A stretch of DNA of 64,000 bases from 38-11 sp964539975 (GCA_964539975.1 CAZIKK010000006.1:1-64000), one strand, 5' to 3'. Positions 1-8,662 are shown, numbered from the stretch's first letter. Notes: generated by a model not told the origin, from the letters alone. A program made the numbers and translations.

Positions 1-85
1 TATCCACCTGCACTGGGGACTTTCACCCGTTAGATTACACCCATGCCGGGCGCACGCAACCTAAAACTGCTACTCAAATTGAGTA
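1..85 (+). other. possible 3' end of an upstream gene cut by the window edge
   Basis: The first 85 bases can be read in frame 3 as an open frame ending at TAG 83-85, just inside the terminator hairpin that follows. It contains GDFHPLDYTHAGRT. The stretch is more GC-rich (CCATGCCGGGCGCACG) than the A/T-rich DNA beside it. Too little is present to name a family; it could be the tail of a transposase or other gene that starts outside the window. Plus strand is suggested by the oriented terminator at 64-97. Confidence 0.25.
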
Positions 86-97
86 GCAGTTTTTTTA
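64..97 (+). terminator. rho-independent terminator
   Basis: A perfect 12-bp stem (AAACTGCTACTC at 64-75 with GAGTAGCAGTTT at 81-92), a 5-base loop and a T run to 97. The T run is on the plus strand, so it ends transcription entering from the left edge. The A-rich left flank gives weak activity the other way, for the PucR-type gene that stops at 99. Confidence 0.85.
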
Positions 98-98
98 T

Positions 99-1685
99 CT
101 AGTTTTGCCTTATATCGAAAGGGTCCTTTTTTTCGTATTCTTCAATATATCTAAGCGTAAGATAAGAAAACATGAGATTAAGTTGAAGCATGCCGTCATC
201 TAAACTCTCTCCTAAAATACTTTCTATTTTGTTGAGCTTATACATAAGCGTATTTCTATGTATATGAAGATCTCGTGAAGTTTTAGTGGCATTCCGATTA
301 TTCATAAGATAGCTATACAAAACCTCCTTCAAATCAGCATTGTTTTTTCTATCATGCCTTTGAAGCCAAAGTATACCTGGATGACAAAGGTATATGAGGT
401 TGTTATGGTGATGGATTGTTCTGAAATTTTTGCAACACATATCGATGATATCCATAATGCGATAATCTTCATAAAAGAATATCCGGTCATTAGGAACATC
501 CGAAAAGAACCTACCAAGGCGAATGGCGTTGGTGCATTCTAAGTAAAAGGTGTTGAAAAGAAATAAATGTTTAGAAGAATTGCTGATGCCCAAATAAGCG
601 TCATGCTTATCCAACAGCATCTTTGCTCCCACCTTGTCAAATTTATAAGGATCAAAGTTTTTTCTTGGTATGAAAATAATGATTTCATCCATATAAGTGG
701 TTACCTTTGACTTTGGAAAGACTTTTTCAATTTGACCAATAATATAGCTGATCGGTATGGGCACTTCTTTGATGTCGTTGAACTGTATGACAGCACAAAT
801 GTATACCTTGTCTAAGGTTGCATTCATAAGTTCCAATCGATTGTCTATTTCTATTTGACTTTGAACTCTTAATTCAATTAAATCCTTGACTAAGCAATCA
901 AATTCGACATCAGATCCATATTTTCCTATATTGGACTGTGAAACGATCCTATTCCTTATTGACTCCAAAAAAATGGGAAAAAAATATTTGATTTTTCGAG
1001 TGGTTTCGCTGTTGTCTGAAAAAAACATCACATTACCTATGTTTTTGTTCCCATGAACAATAGGAACTATAACAACTGAACCATTCTGTTCTTTTTTTAT
1101 GTAAGCCAAGTTAGATTCTGACGAAAAATCATCCAGCTGGTTGTACAATTCATTAACTGTTGTGCTCGATAAAAAGCCATTCCTAATCAGCTCTTCAGAC
1201 AATGAATTTTTCAGAACTACCTCGTAGTTGCTGTTAAGAACGGAATACCCAGGAGACAACAAGAAGCTTTGACATTTCATCTTCTTGGACGCCACATCAA
1301 TCAATTTTTGATTGCTGCCACTATCTGACTGAATTCTTAATAAGGAATAATACCAGTCTCTGTACTCAGACAATATATCATTGATCCTATTATAGCAATC
1401 AAAAGCCCCAAAATCAGTTATCAAAATATTTGTATTTTCGATTTCTGAGAAATCTGCCAGTGAAACTTCATTGTCAAAAGAAATAAAGTGCAAAGGATAC
1501 TCAGTCGATACGTTCTTCAAAAATGCACTAAGAACTCTGGAAGAGCCTATGTATAGCGTATTTGGATCCAGTTTGGTGTCTTCTTTGAGGAAAAAAATAT
1601 TTTCTATTATGGGGAACTCATTAACATTAATGTAGCTTTCAACAAATTTGATCTCTCCATATTCCATTAAACTATCTATGTGCAT
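99..1685 (-). CDS. PucR/CdaR-type helix-turn-helix regulator
   Basis: 528 aa if translation starts at the ATG at 1685, which has AAGGAG 6-7 bases upstream; the longer frame to 1727 lacks a good ribosome site. The C-terminal segment (about residues 452-500, with ATKTSRDLHIHRNTLMYKL) is the HTH_30 DNA-binding domain of PucR/CdaR regulators, which typically control purine, sugar-acid or amino-acid catabolic genes. The N-terminal 400 residues have no motif I recognise and probably sense a ligand. It lies downstream of the acyl-CoA dehydrogenase/ETF operon and the YczE-like gene on the same strand, so it may regulate them, but no operator was identified. The family call is firm; the inducer is unknown. 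Confidence 0.85.
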   Translation of the reverse strand: MHIDSLMEYGEIKFVESYINVNEFPIIENIFFLKEDTKLDPNTLYIGSSRVLSAFLKNVSTEYPLHFISFDNEVSLADFSEIENTNILITDFGAFDCYNRINDILSEYRDWYYSLLRIQSDSGSNQKLIDVASKKMKCQSFLLSPGYSVLNSNYEVVLKNSLSEELIRNGFLSSTTVNELYNQLDDFSSESNLAYIKKEQNGSVVIVPIVHGNKNIGNVMFFSDNSETTRKIKYFFPIFLESIRNRIVSQSNIGKYGSDVEFDCLVKDLIELRVQSQIEIDNRLELMNATLDKVYICAVIQFNDIKEVPIPISYIIGQIEKVFPKSKVTTYMDEIIIFIPRKNFDPYKFDKVGAKMLLDKHDAYLGISNSSKHLFLFNTFYLECTNAIRLGRFFSDVPNDRIFFYEDYRIMDIIDMCCKNFRTIHHHNNLIYLCHPGILWLQRHDRKNNADLKEVLYSYLMNNRNATKTSRDLHIHRNTLMYKLNKIESILGESLDDGMLQLNLMFSYLTLRYIEEYEKKDPFDIRQN

Positions 1686-1722
1686 TAAAAACCACTCCTT
1701 TCGTAGTCCAATGAGCGAAAGA

Positions 1723-1743
1723 ACCACCCATTATTTGGGTGGT
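1723..1743 (-). terminator. hairpin between the YczE-like gene and the PucR-type gene
   Basis: An 8-bp stem ACCACCCA (1723-1730) with TGGGTGGT (1736-1743), read on the minus strand just after the stop at 1752. The following sequence TCTTTCGCTC is only weakly T-rich, so it may be a leaky terminator or an intercistronic stabilising hairpin. Confidence 0.5.
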
Positions 1744-1751
1744 GTTAGAGC

Positions 1752-2399
1752 TTATGTCTGAATGAATCGAACCAAACGATGAATCTGACTTTTGAATCTC
1801 CTCTCCATAAATCCAATTATTTTTCCAATGCCTATCGCTGCTATAATGGTTCCTTCTCTTACCCCGTTAAGTCCACCTAAAAACAGTATTGACAGTACAA
1901 TGGAAACAAGCACCATCGAAACATCGAAAGAATATTTAATCTTATAGAATTCTTTTTTTGTAATCTTCTGGATGGCTATCATACATCCTTCAGCAGGCAT
2001 CGGTATTATTTCAGCCCGTAAATAAAAAATTATTCCAACGGCAACCAAAATCATGCTTATGAACAACAATCCCAGTTTTAAAAAATAACTATCGGGCGAT
2101 GGAAAGGAAAATATCGCATTTGTAAACGTTACAAAATATCCAAACACGGTTGAAAAAACAATTTGGAAGACATTTATTAACTTGAAATCTTTTTTTAACA
2201 ACACAACTTGCACTAGAATAAAAACAGTGAATACTGCAATAATAACATGCCCTTGTTCTATTCCTGAAATAAGACTCAAAACATATGGGATGGAATTTAC
2301 AGGTGAAATACCAAGTTGTGACTTAATCGAAAAAGTTACTCCCATTGCTAGGAAAAATAACCCTAAGCAATATATCATTACTTTTTTGAACTTGTCCAT
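1752..2399 (-). CDS. YczE/YyaS/YitT-family integral membrane protein
   Basis: 215 aa, strongly hydrophobic, with about five predicted membrane segments. The N-terminal pattern (GLFFLAMGVTFSIKSQLGISPVNS) resembles the YczE/YyaS group: a first helix followed by a conserved LGxSPVxxIPY turn. No transport substrate is established for the group. An AAAGGAGG-like ribosome site (TGGAGGAAAG) precedes the ATG at 2399. The gene follows etfA on the same strand across a long perfect hairpin, so it is partly uncoupled from the ETF operon. The role here is unknown; proximity to the PucR-type regulator could mean a transporter of the inducing compound, which is only inference. Confidence 0.7.
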   Translation of the reverse strand: MDKFKKVMIYCLGLFFLAMGVTFSIKSQLGISPVNSIPYVLSLISGIEQGHVIIAVFTVFILVQVVLLKKDFKLINVFQIVFSTVFGYFVTFTNAIFSFPSPDSYFLKLGLLFISMILVAVGIIFYLRAEIIPMPAEGCMIAIQKITKKEFYKIKYSFDVSMVLVSIVLSILFLGGLNGVREGTIIAAIGIGKIIGFMERRFKSQIHRLVRFIQT

Positions 2400-2422
2400 C
2401 TTTCCTCCATTATGACATTATG

Positions 2423-2463
2423 ATATAAGCCGAAAATATCTGGATTGTATTTTCGGCTTATAT
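2423..2463 (-). terminator. 16-bp perfect inverted repeat after etfA
   Basis: ATATAAGCCGAAAATA (2423-2438) and TATTTTCGGCTTATAT (2448-2463) form a perfect 16-bp stem with a 9-base loop, 11 bases after the etfA stop. There is no long T run, so termination relies on the A/T-rich stem end; it may alternatively protect the operon mRNA 3' end. Confidence 0.6.
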
Positions 2464-2473
2464 TGTTATTGCT

Positions 2474-3652
2474 CTAATTCAAAGCTTCAATTATTGCCGG
2501 TATCACTTGATAGACATCTCCAACAATACCAAAATCTGCTACTTCAAATATTGGAGCCGATTCGTTTTTGTTTATTGCTATGATATAATCTGAACTTTGC
2601 ATTCCTGCAATATGTTGTATCGCTCCTGATATCCCACACGCAAAGTAAATTTTAGGTTTAACCGTCGTACCCGTTTGTCCAACTTGATAAGCATGATCCA
2701 TCCATCCAGCATCAACTGCTGCACGAGATGATGCGACGGTTCCACCCAATTTATCAGCCAGTCTTTTTAATAATTCAAACCCTTCTGAACTTCCTAGTCC
2801 AAGTCCCCCTGAAACGATAATCTCTGCATCTGTCAGTGACACTCTCTCTCCGACCGTTTTAACAACATCTAGAATTTTAGTTCTAATCTCGTCATCTTTA
2901 AATACAACATCTAGCGTTATCACTTCACCTTTTCTCCCAGATTCATACGCTGCTTTATCCATGACACCTGATCTTACCGTCGACATCTGAGGCCTGTGAT
3001 CTGGGCAAATGATTGTGGCCATTAAGTTTCCGCCAAAAGCTGGTCGTGTCTGCAATAATTTTTTGTCACCTGGATCAATATCAAAACTTGTGCAATCTGC
3101 TGTAAGCCCTGTATTTGCTTTTACCGCAAGACATGGTCCTAAATCACGACCAATGTGAGTTGCTCCTAAAAGAACAATTTCCGGTTTATACTTCGTGATT
3201 GCATCGAATATAACTTTTGTGTACGAGTCTGTTCTGTAACTTTTGAGTTCAGAGTCATCGGCCACATAAACCTTGTCAGCGCCATATGCAAATAATTCTT
3301 CTGTTATGGCCTCCAATTTTTCACCACAAACTATTGCACAAAGCTCCGTTCCTATTTCATTTGCTAATCTCTTTCCTTCGCCTAAAAGCTCAATAACAAC
3401 AGGCATCAACTTATTGTCACGTTGTTCAGCAAATACCCATACCCCCCTATAGGCTTCTAGGTCTACCGCCTCTTTTTTTATCTCTATTGTTTCTATCGCG
3501 TCAAATGGACACTTATCAACACAAGCACCACATCCTGTGCATGCTGATCCTATTACAGCAATCCTATTCTCCATTGTTATTGCGTCAAAGGGACAATGCT
3601 TGATACATATCGAGCAACCCTTACACTTATCAATTATTACATTTACAGCCAT
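2474..3652 (-). CDS. etfA: electron transfer flavoprotein alpha subunit with N-terminal two-cluster ferredoxin domain
   Basis: 392 aa, longer than ordinary EtfA (about 320-340) because residues 1-57 are a ferredoxin domain. Two CxxCxxCxxxCP motifs are visible: Cys10, 13, 16, 20 and Cys38, 41, 44, 48. The rest is EtfA, with the FAD-binding C-terminal part (VASSRAAVDAGW, GISGAIQHIAG). Ferredoxin-bearing EtfA subunits are known from electron-bifurcating complexes such as CarE of caffeyl-CoA reductase and LctC of lactate dehydrogenase in Acetobacterium. Gene order here (dehydrogenase, EtfB, EtfA) matches carCDE. Together this points to a soluble complex coupling NADH, ferredoxin and an acyl-CoA substrate. 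The electron donor and substrate are not provable from sequence. Confidence 0.95.
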   Translation of the reverse strand: MAVNVIIDKCKGCSICIKHCPFDAITMENRIAVIGSACTGCGACVDKCPFDAIETIEIKKEAVDLEAYRGVWVFAEQRDNKLMPVVIELLGEGKRLANEIGTELCAIVCGEKLEAITEELFAYGADKVYVADDSELKSYRTDSYTKVIFDAITKYKPEIVLLGATHIGRDLGPCLAVKANTGLTADCTSFDIDPGDKKLLQTRPAFGGNLMATIICPDHRPQMSTVRSGVMDKAAYESGRKGEVITLDVVFKDDEIRTKILDVVKTVGERVSLTDAEIIVSGGLGLGSSEGFELLKRLADKLGGTVASSRAAVDAGWMDHAYQVGQTGTTVKPKIYFACGISGAIQHIAGMQSSDYIIAINKNESAPIFEVADFGIVGDVYQVIPAIIEALN

Positions 3653-3667
3653 TTTTCCTCTTCCTTT

Positions 3668-4453
3668 CTATAGTATGTGCTTCTCTTTCAATTCCAATAA
3701 TAACGCATCTGCCATTTCGTTAACTGTACCTGACAAGATTTTGCCTTTCCCTTTTTGAGGGGGTGTAAAAGACCTAAACACCTGAGTAGGAGATGCGTTC
3801 AATCCACAATCATTTGGATGAACATCCACATCTTCATGATTCCAAGTGGTAATTTCTTTCTTGTAAGATTCAACTATACCATTTATCGTCATATATCTTG
3901 GCTCATTGAATTCTTTTACAGCTGTCAGAAGACAAGGCATTTTAACTTCAATCACTTCGTATCCGTCCTCTAACTGTCTTTGGACTTCAACTTTATCCCC
4001 TTTTACAGATATATCCTGAACATATGTAACCACGGGAATATCCAGCCTTTGTGCAACTTGTGGGCCTACTTGAGCTGTGTCCCCATCTATGGCTTGTCTT
4101 CCTGCAAAAATAATGTCCCCTCCACCTATTTTCTTGATACCTGCAGCTATTGTCGTTGAAGTTGCACATGTGTCTGCTCCCCCAAAAGCTCTGTCACTTA
4201 ATAAATAGGCTTCATCGGCTCCCATGGCAAGACATTCTCTTAACATCTCTTTTGCTTGTGGCGGTCCCATTGTAATGACAAATACTCTCGCTTCAGGGTT
4301 TTCATCTTTCAATGAAAGAGCTGCTTCTAATGCATTGGCATCGTCTGGGTTTAGTATGCTTGGCACGCCATCTCTTATTAATGTTCCTTTTACAGGATCT
4401 ATTTTGACTTCATTAGTATCTGGTACTTGTTTGACACACACTAGTATTTTCAT
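3668..4453 (-). CDS. etfB: electron transfer flavoprotein beta subunit
   Basis: 261 aa, the usual EtfB length. The N-terminus (MKILVCVKQVPDTNEV) and the segment DGDTAQVGPQVAQRL are characteristic of the ETF beta adenine-nucleotide-binding fold. In bifurcating ETFs this subunit carries the second FAD and the NADH site. It lies between the acyl-CoA dehydrogenase and etfA with gaps of 21 and 15 bases, so the three are one transcript. AAAGGAG sits upstream of the ATG at 4453. Confidence 0.95.
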   Translation of the reverse strand: MKILVCVKQVPDTNEVKIDPVKGTLIRDGVPSILNPDDANALEAALSLKDENPEARVFVITMGPPQAKEMLRECLAMGADEAYLLSDRAFGGADTCATSTTIAAGIKKIGGGDIIFAGRQAIDGDTAQVGPQVAQRLDIPVVTYVQDISVKGDKVEVQRQLEDGYEVIEVKMPCLLTAVKEFNEPRYMTINGIVESYKKEITTWNHEDVDVHPNDCGLNASPTQVFRSFTPPQKGKGKILSGTVNEMADALLLELKEKHIL

Positions 4454-4474
4454 TTTGTATTGTATACTCCTTTC

Positions 4475-5611
4475 TTATTTAAGTAGATGTCCCGCTATTA
4501 CCATCTGCTGAACTTGAGATGTTCCCTCGTATATTGTGAATACTCTAGCATCTCTATACATTCTTTCTACTTTATATTCTTTCATAAAACCATATCCACC
4601 ATGGATTTGTACTGCTTTTGCACATATTTCATTACAAACCTCTGAAGCAAACAGCTTAGCCATTGATGCTATTTTGCTTGCATCTTGGTTGGTATCTTTT
4701 AAATAGGCCGCATGGTAAGTTAGCGTTCGGGCCGCTTCAAGTTTAGTAGCCATATCCGCCAGCATAAAACTAATGCCTTGGAAATCTGTGATTCTCCTGC
4801 CAAATTGCTTTCTATCTTTTGCAAATTTAACAGCTTCATCAAGAGCGCCTTGTCCCATCCCTATTGATTGAGCAGCTACTCCTATACGGCCTGTGTCCAA
4901 TGTTTTCATCGCATTAATAAACCCTTTGTTCACTTCTCCAAGCATGTCGCTTTTGTGAACGCGAACATCTTGTAGAATAATGTCGCTGGTCGCACATCCT
5001 TTTAGTCCCATCTTATGCTCTGCTTTACCGCATGACACTCCGGGAAGCTTCATGTCCACAACAAATGCTGATATTCCTTTGGTGCCTTTCGTTACATCTG
5101 TCTTGGCATACACAATAGAATACTCTGCTAAAGGTGCCATTGTAATAAAGGTCTTTCGCCCATTTAGTACATAATAATCACCCTCTTCTACTGCAGTGGT
5201 TGTCATGCTTCCGGCATCCGAACCAGCTCCTGGTTCTGTCAGTCCAAAAGCAATCATAATATCGCCTTTAACTAGAGGCGTCAAATATTTTTTAATCTGC
5301 TCTTCCGTTCCTGATAACAATAATGGTCCTCCACCTAATGAGTTAGGTGAATTTGCGTAAAGACTGGCAACCCCACTCTTTTTTGAAATCTCTTCAATCA
5401 TCAATACATAACTTCTTGTATCTGCTCCTGATCCGCCATATTCTTTAGGCACCTTTACTCCATAAAAACCAAGCTTACCCATTTTATCCAGTATGTCTTT
5501 TGGAAAATGGCCTGATTCTTCGACTTCATCCAAAATTTCAGACGTTAGTTCTTTTTCTACAAATTCTCTTACAAGCTTTCTAACCATTTCATGCTGCTCT
5601 GTCAAAAACAT
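4475..5611 (-). CDS. acyl-CoA dehydrogenase (butyryl-CoA dehydrogenase / CarC type)
   Basis: 378 aa, full length for a short-chain acyl-CoA dehydrogenase. The FAD-dependent fold is complete: LTEPGAGSDAGSM in the middle domain, the GRRITDFQGISFMLADM helix region, and the catalytic Glu in IYEGTSQVQ (about residue 362) near the C-terminus. The first gene of a three-gene operon with etfB and the ferredoxin-containing etfA. There is no crotonase, hbd or thiolase next to it, unlike the classical clostridial bcs operon, so the natural substrate may be an enoyl-CoA other than crotonyl-CoA, for example an acrylyl or amino-acid-derived enoyl-CoA. Confidence 0.9.
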   Translation of the reverse strand: MFLTEQHEMVRKLVREFVEKELTSEILDEVEESGHFPKDILDKMGKLGFYGVKVPKEYGGSGADTRSYVLMIEEISKKSGVASLYANSPNSLGGGPLLLSGTEEQIKKYLTPLVKGDIMIAFGLTEPGAGSDAGSMTTTAVEEGDYYVLNGRKTFITMAPLAEYSIVYAKTDVTKGTKGISAFVVDMKLPGVSCGKAEHKMGLKGCATSDIILQDVRVHKSDMLGEVNKGFINAMKTLDTGRIGVAAQSIGMGQGALDEAVKFAKDRKQFGRRITDFQGISFMLADMATKLEAARTLTYHAAYLKDTNQDASKIASMAKLFASEVCNEICAKAVQIHGGYGFMKEYKVERMYRDARVFTIYEGTSQVQQMVIAGHLLK

Positions 5612-5774
5612 TTTTTCCTCCTTTATTAAACATATACCTTTGTCTGTTCTTCAAAATGTTCATCCATTTATGCAATAAAAGTTGTATCCTCTTTGTATGT
5701 ACCATTCAACTAACTCTTATGGGATGTATTTTGATCTGATATGTTTTATAGAATATATTCGATGAATTGTTTCT

Positions 5775-5803
5775 ATTATATTTTGTTGTTAACATTTTGT
5801 CAA
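5775..5803 (-). promoter_or_regulatory. sigma-A promoter of the acyl-CoA dehydrogenase-ETF operon
   Basis: On the minus strand: TTGACA (5803-5798), a 17-base spacer, TATAAT (5780-5775). Both hexamers match consensus exactly. The predicted start near 5768 leaves an untranslated leader of about 155 bases before the ATG at 5611; I found no known riboswitch in it. Confidence 0.85.
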
Positions 5804-5811
5804 TATAGAAA

Positions 5812-5863
5812 TGTCAAAAAAAAACACCCCCGCGCAATCTCTATGAATGCGTGGGGGTGTTTT
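5812..5863 (-). terminator. strong terminator after nhaC
   Basis: Read on the minus strand, AAAACACCCCC (5863-5853) pairs with GGGGGTGTTTT (5831-5821) and is followed by a T run of nine (A run 5812-5824 on the plus strand). It starts 15 bases after the nhaC stop at 5878 and insulates the next operon. Confidence 0.9.
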
Positions 5864-5877
5864 ATCTGATTTTGCCT

Positions 5878-7284
5878 TTAGAAACTTGTAAAACCAATGA
5901 TCAAATAAACAATCAGAGCCATGCTGCCTGTAATTAAAGCATAAGGTAATTGAGTCTTGACGTGATCGATATGATCAGCCGCTGCTCCTGTTGATGCAAG
6001 TATTGTTGTGTCAGAAAGTGGAGAACAATGGTCTCCAAACACTCCACCACCAGCTACTGCCGCAAATGAGGCCATCACCAACGGTGTCAATTCTCCACCT
6101 GTAAAATTAAATGCCAATGGTAAGGCAATAGGCATTGTAATAGCAAAAGTTCCCCAAGAGGTTCCTGTTGAAAACGCCACAATTGCTGCTATGATGAAAA
6201 TAACCGCTGGTAGCACTTGTGGTGTCAAAAATCCTTCTGTGTTGGAAATAATGTAGTTTGCCGTTCCCATGTCAACACTTAACTCCTTGATCGTGTAAGC
6301 TAGTGCCAGTATCATAACTGCTGGTACTGCTCCTTTGATTCCATTGGTTGCCGTGTCCATGATTTCTTTCATTGGTATTCCCTGGGTAAACATGCTGATG
6401 GCCATAAAGATGATGACCAACAAAAATGCTTCCATCGTTTTCGCAGAATTCGTAATCACGTAAGTACCTAAAGCGATGGCAATAATCAACAGAACCGGCA
6501 ATAAGAAGTTTAGGAAAACTTTAGGCTTGATTCCAGGATAAGCTTCCATCTCGGTCAATTCTTTTCCGACTAACGGCACTGCTCCATCACGCAACAATTT
6601 TCCTTCATTTCTTGCTCTGTCTTCCGCTTTTTTCATCGGTCCAAAATCTTTAATAATTCCAGCGGCTACAAGACCTACAAACACAATGGTAATTAATGCG
6701 TACAGATTATAAGGAATGGCGCGAACAAATAAGCTCATCGCATCATCTTGATTCGCAATGGTTCCAACCCCGATAGCCAACCCACTCAAATATGCTGCCC
6801 ATCCAGTGATGGGAACAATCACACTTACGGGTGCCGCTCCTGAGTCGGCAATATATGCCAGTTTTTCTCTTGAGATCTTAGCTTTATCCGAAATGTTTCT
6901 CATGGTGGATCCTACAAAAAGCGGACTGAACGAGTCACTAAAATAAACAACGAATCCTAATAACCAGGCCACCAATCGAATAGATCGCTGAGTTAGATTT
7001 TTATCTTGTATGTATTGGGAAAAACCTTGAATGGCACCTGTCTTTTGGAAAAACGCCACCAAAACACCAATAAATGTATTTAGTAGCATAACCCAAGCAA
7101 AACCGGATGTGCCAATGCTACTTCTCAACAAAGCTGGAAAGCCTAAGATGCCTTGACCTGCTAGAAATGTTCCCACTATAATGGCAACGATTAATGATAC
7201 CACTGTGTTACGGGTGGCAAATGATAAGACAATTGCAATAATTGCTGGTACTAACGAAATGAACCCCATATTAATTGGTTCCAT
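5878..7284 (-). CDS. NhaC-family Na+/H+ antiporter
   Basis: 468 aa with 11-12 hydrophobic segments. NhaC family features include GSTMRNISDKAKISREKLAY in the first half and VAGGGVFGDHCSPLSDTTI near residues 410-430, the latter containing the conserved GDHCSPxSDTT motif. The family exchanges sodium for protons or, in some members, malate/lactate; the exact exchange is not given by sequence. It is 10 bases downstream of the alanine dehydrogenase gene, so the two are co-transcribed from the sigma-54 promoter at 8506-8521. An amino-acid exchanger role (for example alanine-coupled) is possible given this context. Confidence 0.9.
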   Translation of the reverse strand: MEPINMGFISLVPAIIAIVLSFATRNTVVSLIVAIIVGTFLAGQGILGFPALLRSSIGTSGFAWVMLLNTFIGVLVAFFQKTGAIQGFSQYIQDKNLTQRSIRLVAWLLGFVVYFSDSFSPLFVGSTMRNISDKAKISREKLAYIADSGAAPVSVIVPITGWAAYLSGLAIGVGTIANQDDAMSLFVRAIPYNLYALITIVFVGLVAAGIIKDFGPMKKAEDRARNEGKLLRDGAVPLVGKELTEMEAYPGIKPKVFLNFLLPVLLIIAIALGTYVITNSAKTMEAFLLVIIFMAISMFTQGIPMKEIMDTATNGIKGAVPAVMILALAYTIKELSVDMGTANYIISNTEGFLTPQVLPAVIFIIAAIVAFSTGTSWGTFAITMPIALPLAFNFTGGELTPLVMASFAAVAGGGVFGDHCSPLSDTTILASTGAAADHIDHVKTQLPYALITGSMALIVYLIIGFTSF

Positions 7285-7294
7285 AATATCCCTC

Positions 7295-8464
7295 CTATTT
7301 TTTTTGTTTGATATAGTTTGTTGATCGTGTGACGGTAGCCGGTGGCGCCGAATCCAACGCTCGGTCTGAAATACCTAATATTTCTTCTGGGGGAATCCAT
7401 GGTCTGTTTTGAAGACTACTGGTTTCCTCATGAGTCAAATACCCTTTATAAACCGTCATGCTTCTTCTCAAAAACCCATCTTTCACACATGCCTCTTCTA
7501 CGCCATTATTCATAATGTTTCTAAAATGCGGCAAGACAGATGCAGCATAAGCAATAGATGTGGAATGGGAAATGGCTCCTGGTATATTGCTAACACAATA
7601 ATGGACCACGCCTTCTTCCACGTATCTTGGATGATCGTGAGTGGTTTCTCTAAACGTTTCAATGACACCATAGTCATTACTAATGTCAACGATCACCGAT
7701 CCCTTAGGCATTCTTTTTACCATTTCTCTGTCGATCAAAAAGTCTTTGCTCCCTTTTGGCCACTTTACACAGTTGATAACCAAGTCTGTTTCAGGCAATA
7801 GTTTGTTGATTTGGTATCGGGATGAAATGCCTGTATTGACCTTTTCATCGTACATGGCTCCAATCTCTCTAAGCGTTGTGATGTTCACATCCAAAACTGT
7901 GACCCACGCTCCTAGGGATTGCAATACCTGAAGGGCAGCTTTTCCAACTAATCCCGCTCCTAAAATTAAAACCTTGATGCCGGGGGCACCCGCCAGTCCA
8001 CTGACAAACTTACCGCTTCCCCCATGAATTGAAAGCAAAGACTCCAATCCCATCAAGGCACCTTGTTTACCTGCTGCTTCACAATTAGGCGAGCCATGTC
8101 TATGAGAGTCTTCCGCAGTGAAGGCGATGACTTTTTTGTCCAAAAGCGCCTGCACTTCCTCAGGATGAGATGCGGGATGAATACATGTGAAAACCAACTG
8201 ACCTTCTCGTAACATATCATACTCTACTGGCTCGATCTCCTTGACTTTTGCCACAAAATCACAGCGAGCATAAATTTCCTCCATGGTCGCAACGATTTCT
8301 GCTCCTGCTTCTACATAGGATTCATCGTCAAATCCAGCCAAGTCACCTGCTCCTTTTTGAACAAGCACCGTATGTCCATCATCTTTGATGGTTGAGACTT
8401 CTGTCGGTGTGGCGATCACTCTAAATTCGCCAACTTTTATGTCTTTCAATACACCAAATACCAC
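7295..8464 (-). CDS. alanine dehydrogenase-family protein
   Basis: 389 aa. The N-terminus (GVLKDIKVGEFRVIATPTEV) and the Rossmann segment (VLILGAGLVGKAALQ, about residues 165-180) followed by VLDVN are typical of the alanine dehydrogenase/transhydrogenase family, as is THDHPRYVEEGVVHYCVSNIPG. Length is slightly above classical Ald (about 371). The reaction would be L-alanine to pyruvate and ammonia with NAD+, a first step in amino-acid fermentation. The central region (GGSGKFVSGLAG) differs from classical Ald (GGVPGV), so another amino acid substrate cannot be excluded. First gene of the sigma-54-dependent operon with nhaC. Confidence 0.8.
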   Translation of the reverse strand: MVFGVLKDIKVGEFRVIATPTEVSTIKDDGHTVLVQKGAGDLAGFDDESYVEAGAEIVATMEEIYARCDFVAKVKEIEPVEYDMLREGQLVFTCIHPASHPEEVQALLDKKVIAFTAEDSHRHGSPNCEAAGKQGALMGLESLLSIHGGSGKFVSGLAGAPGIKVLILGAGLVGKAALQVLQSLGAWVTVLDVNITTLREIGAMYDEKVNTGISSRYQINKLLPETDLVINCVKWPKGSKDFLIDREMVKRMPKGSVIVDISNDYGVIETFRETTHDHPRYVEEGVVHYCVSNIPGAISHSTSIAYAASVLPHFRNIMNNGVEEACVKDGFLRRSMTVYKGYLTHEETSSLQNRPWIPPEEILGISDRALDSAPPATVTRSTNYIKQKK

Positions 8465-8505
8465 ATTTAACCTCCTTGGTTCATATTGTCTTCTCTATTT
8501 ATAAA

Positions 8506-8521
8506 TGCAAGATCAATGCCA
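8506..8521 (-). promoter_or_regulatory. sigma-54 (-24/-12) promoter of ald-nhaC
   Basis: Reverse complement reads TGGCAT-TGATC-TTGCA, matching the sigma-54 consensus TGGCAC-N5-TTGCW with the required GG/GC spacing. Start expected near 8495, about 30 bases before the ald ATG (8464). The adjacent upstream gene is a sigma-54 activator. Confidence 0.9.
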
Positions 8522-8611
8522 ATTATTTGCTTTTATTCATCTGTTCTCTTTTGCTTGAAATTCTGGGGTTTTTACCTCCATCCTTTCTTAAATTCGGAAG
8601 AAATCATTAAA

Positions 8612-8655
8612 AAAAGCTCAATATTGAGCTTTTAATCGCCCGTTATTGAGCTTTT
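8612..8655 (-). promoter_or_regulatory. palindrome plus half-site: likely activator site and/or terminator
   Basis: A 22-bp perfect palindrome (core GCTCAATATTGAGC) at 8612-8633 and a further half-site ATTGAGCTTTT at 8645-8655, offset by 22 bp (two helical turns). The centre is about 100 bp upstream of the -24 element, the usual place for a sigma-54 enhancer. On the minus strand the palindrome is followed by T7, so it can also terminate the activator gene that stops at 8663. The extra half-site argues for protein binding. Confidence 0.65.
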
Positions 8656-8662
8656 ATTATTG

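Noticed and set aside
99..1685. Sugar-diacid CdaR regulator of a specific pathway
   Set aside because: Only the C-terminal helix-turn-helix is diagnostic; no diacid genes adjoin, so the specific name was not given.
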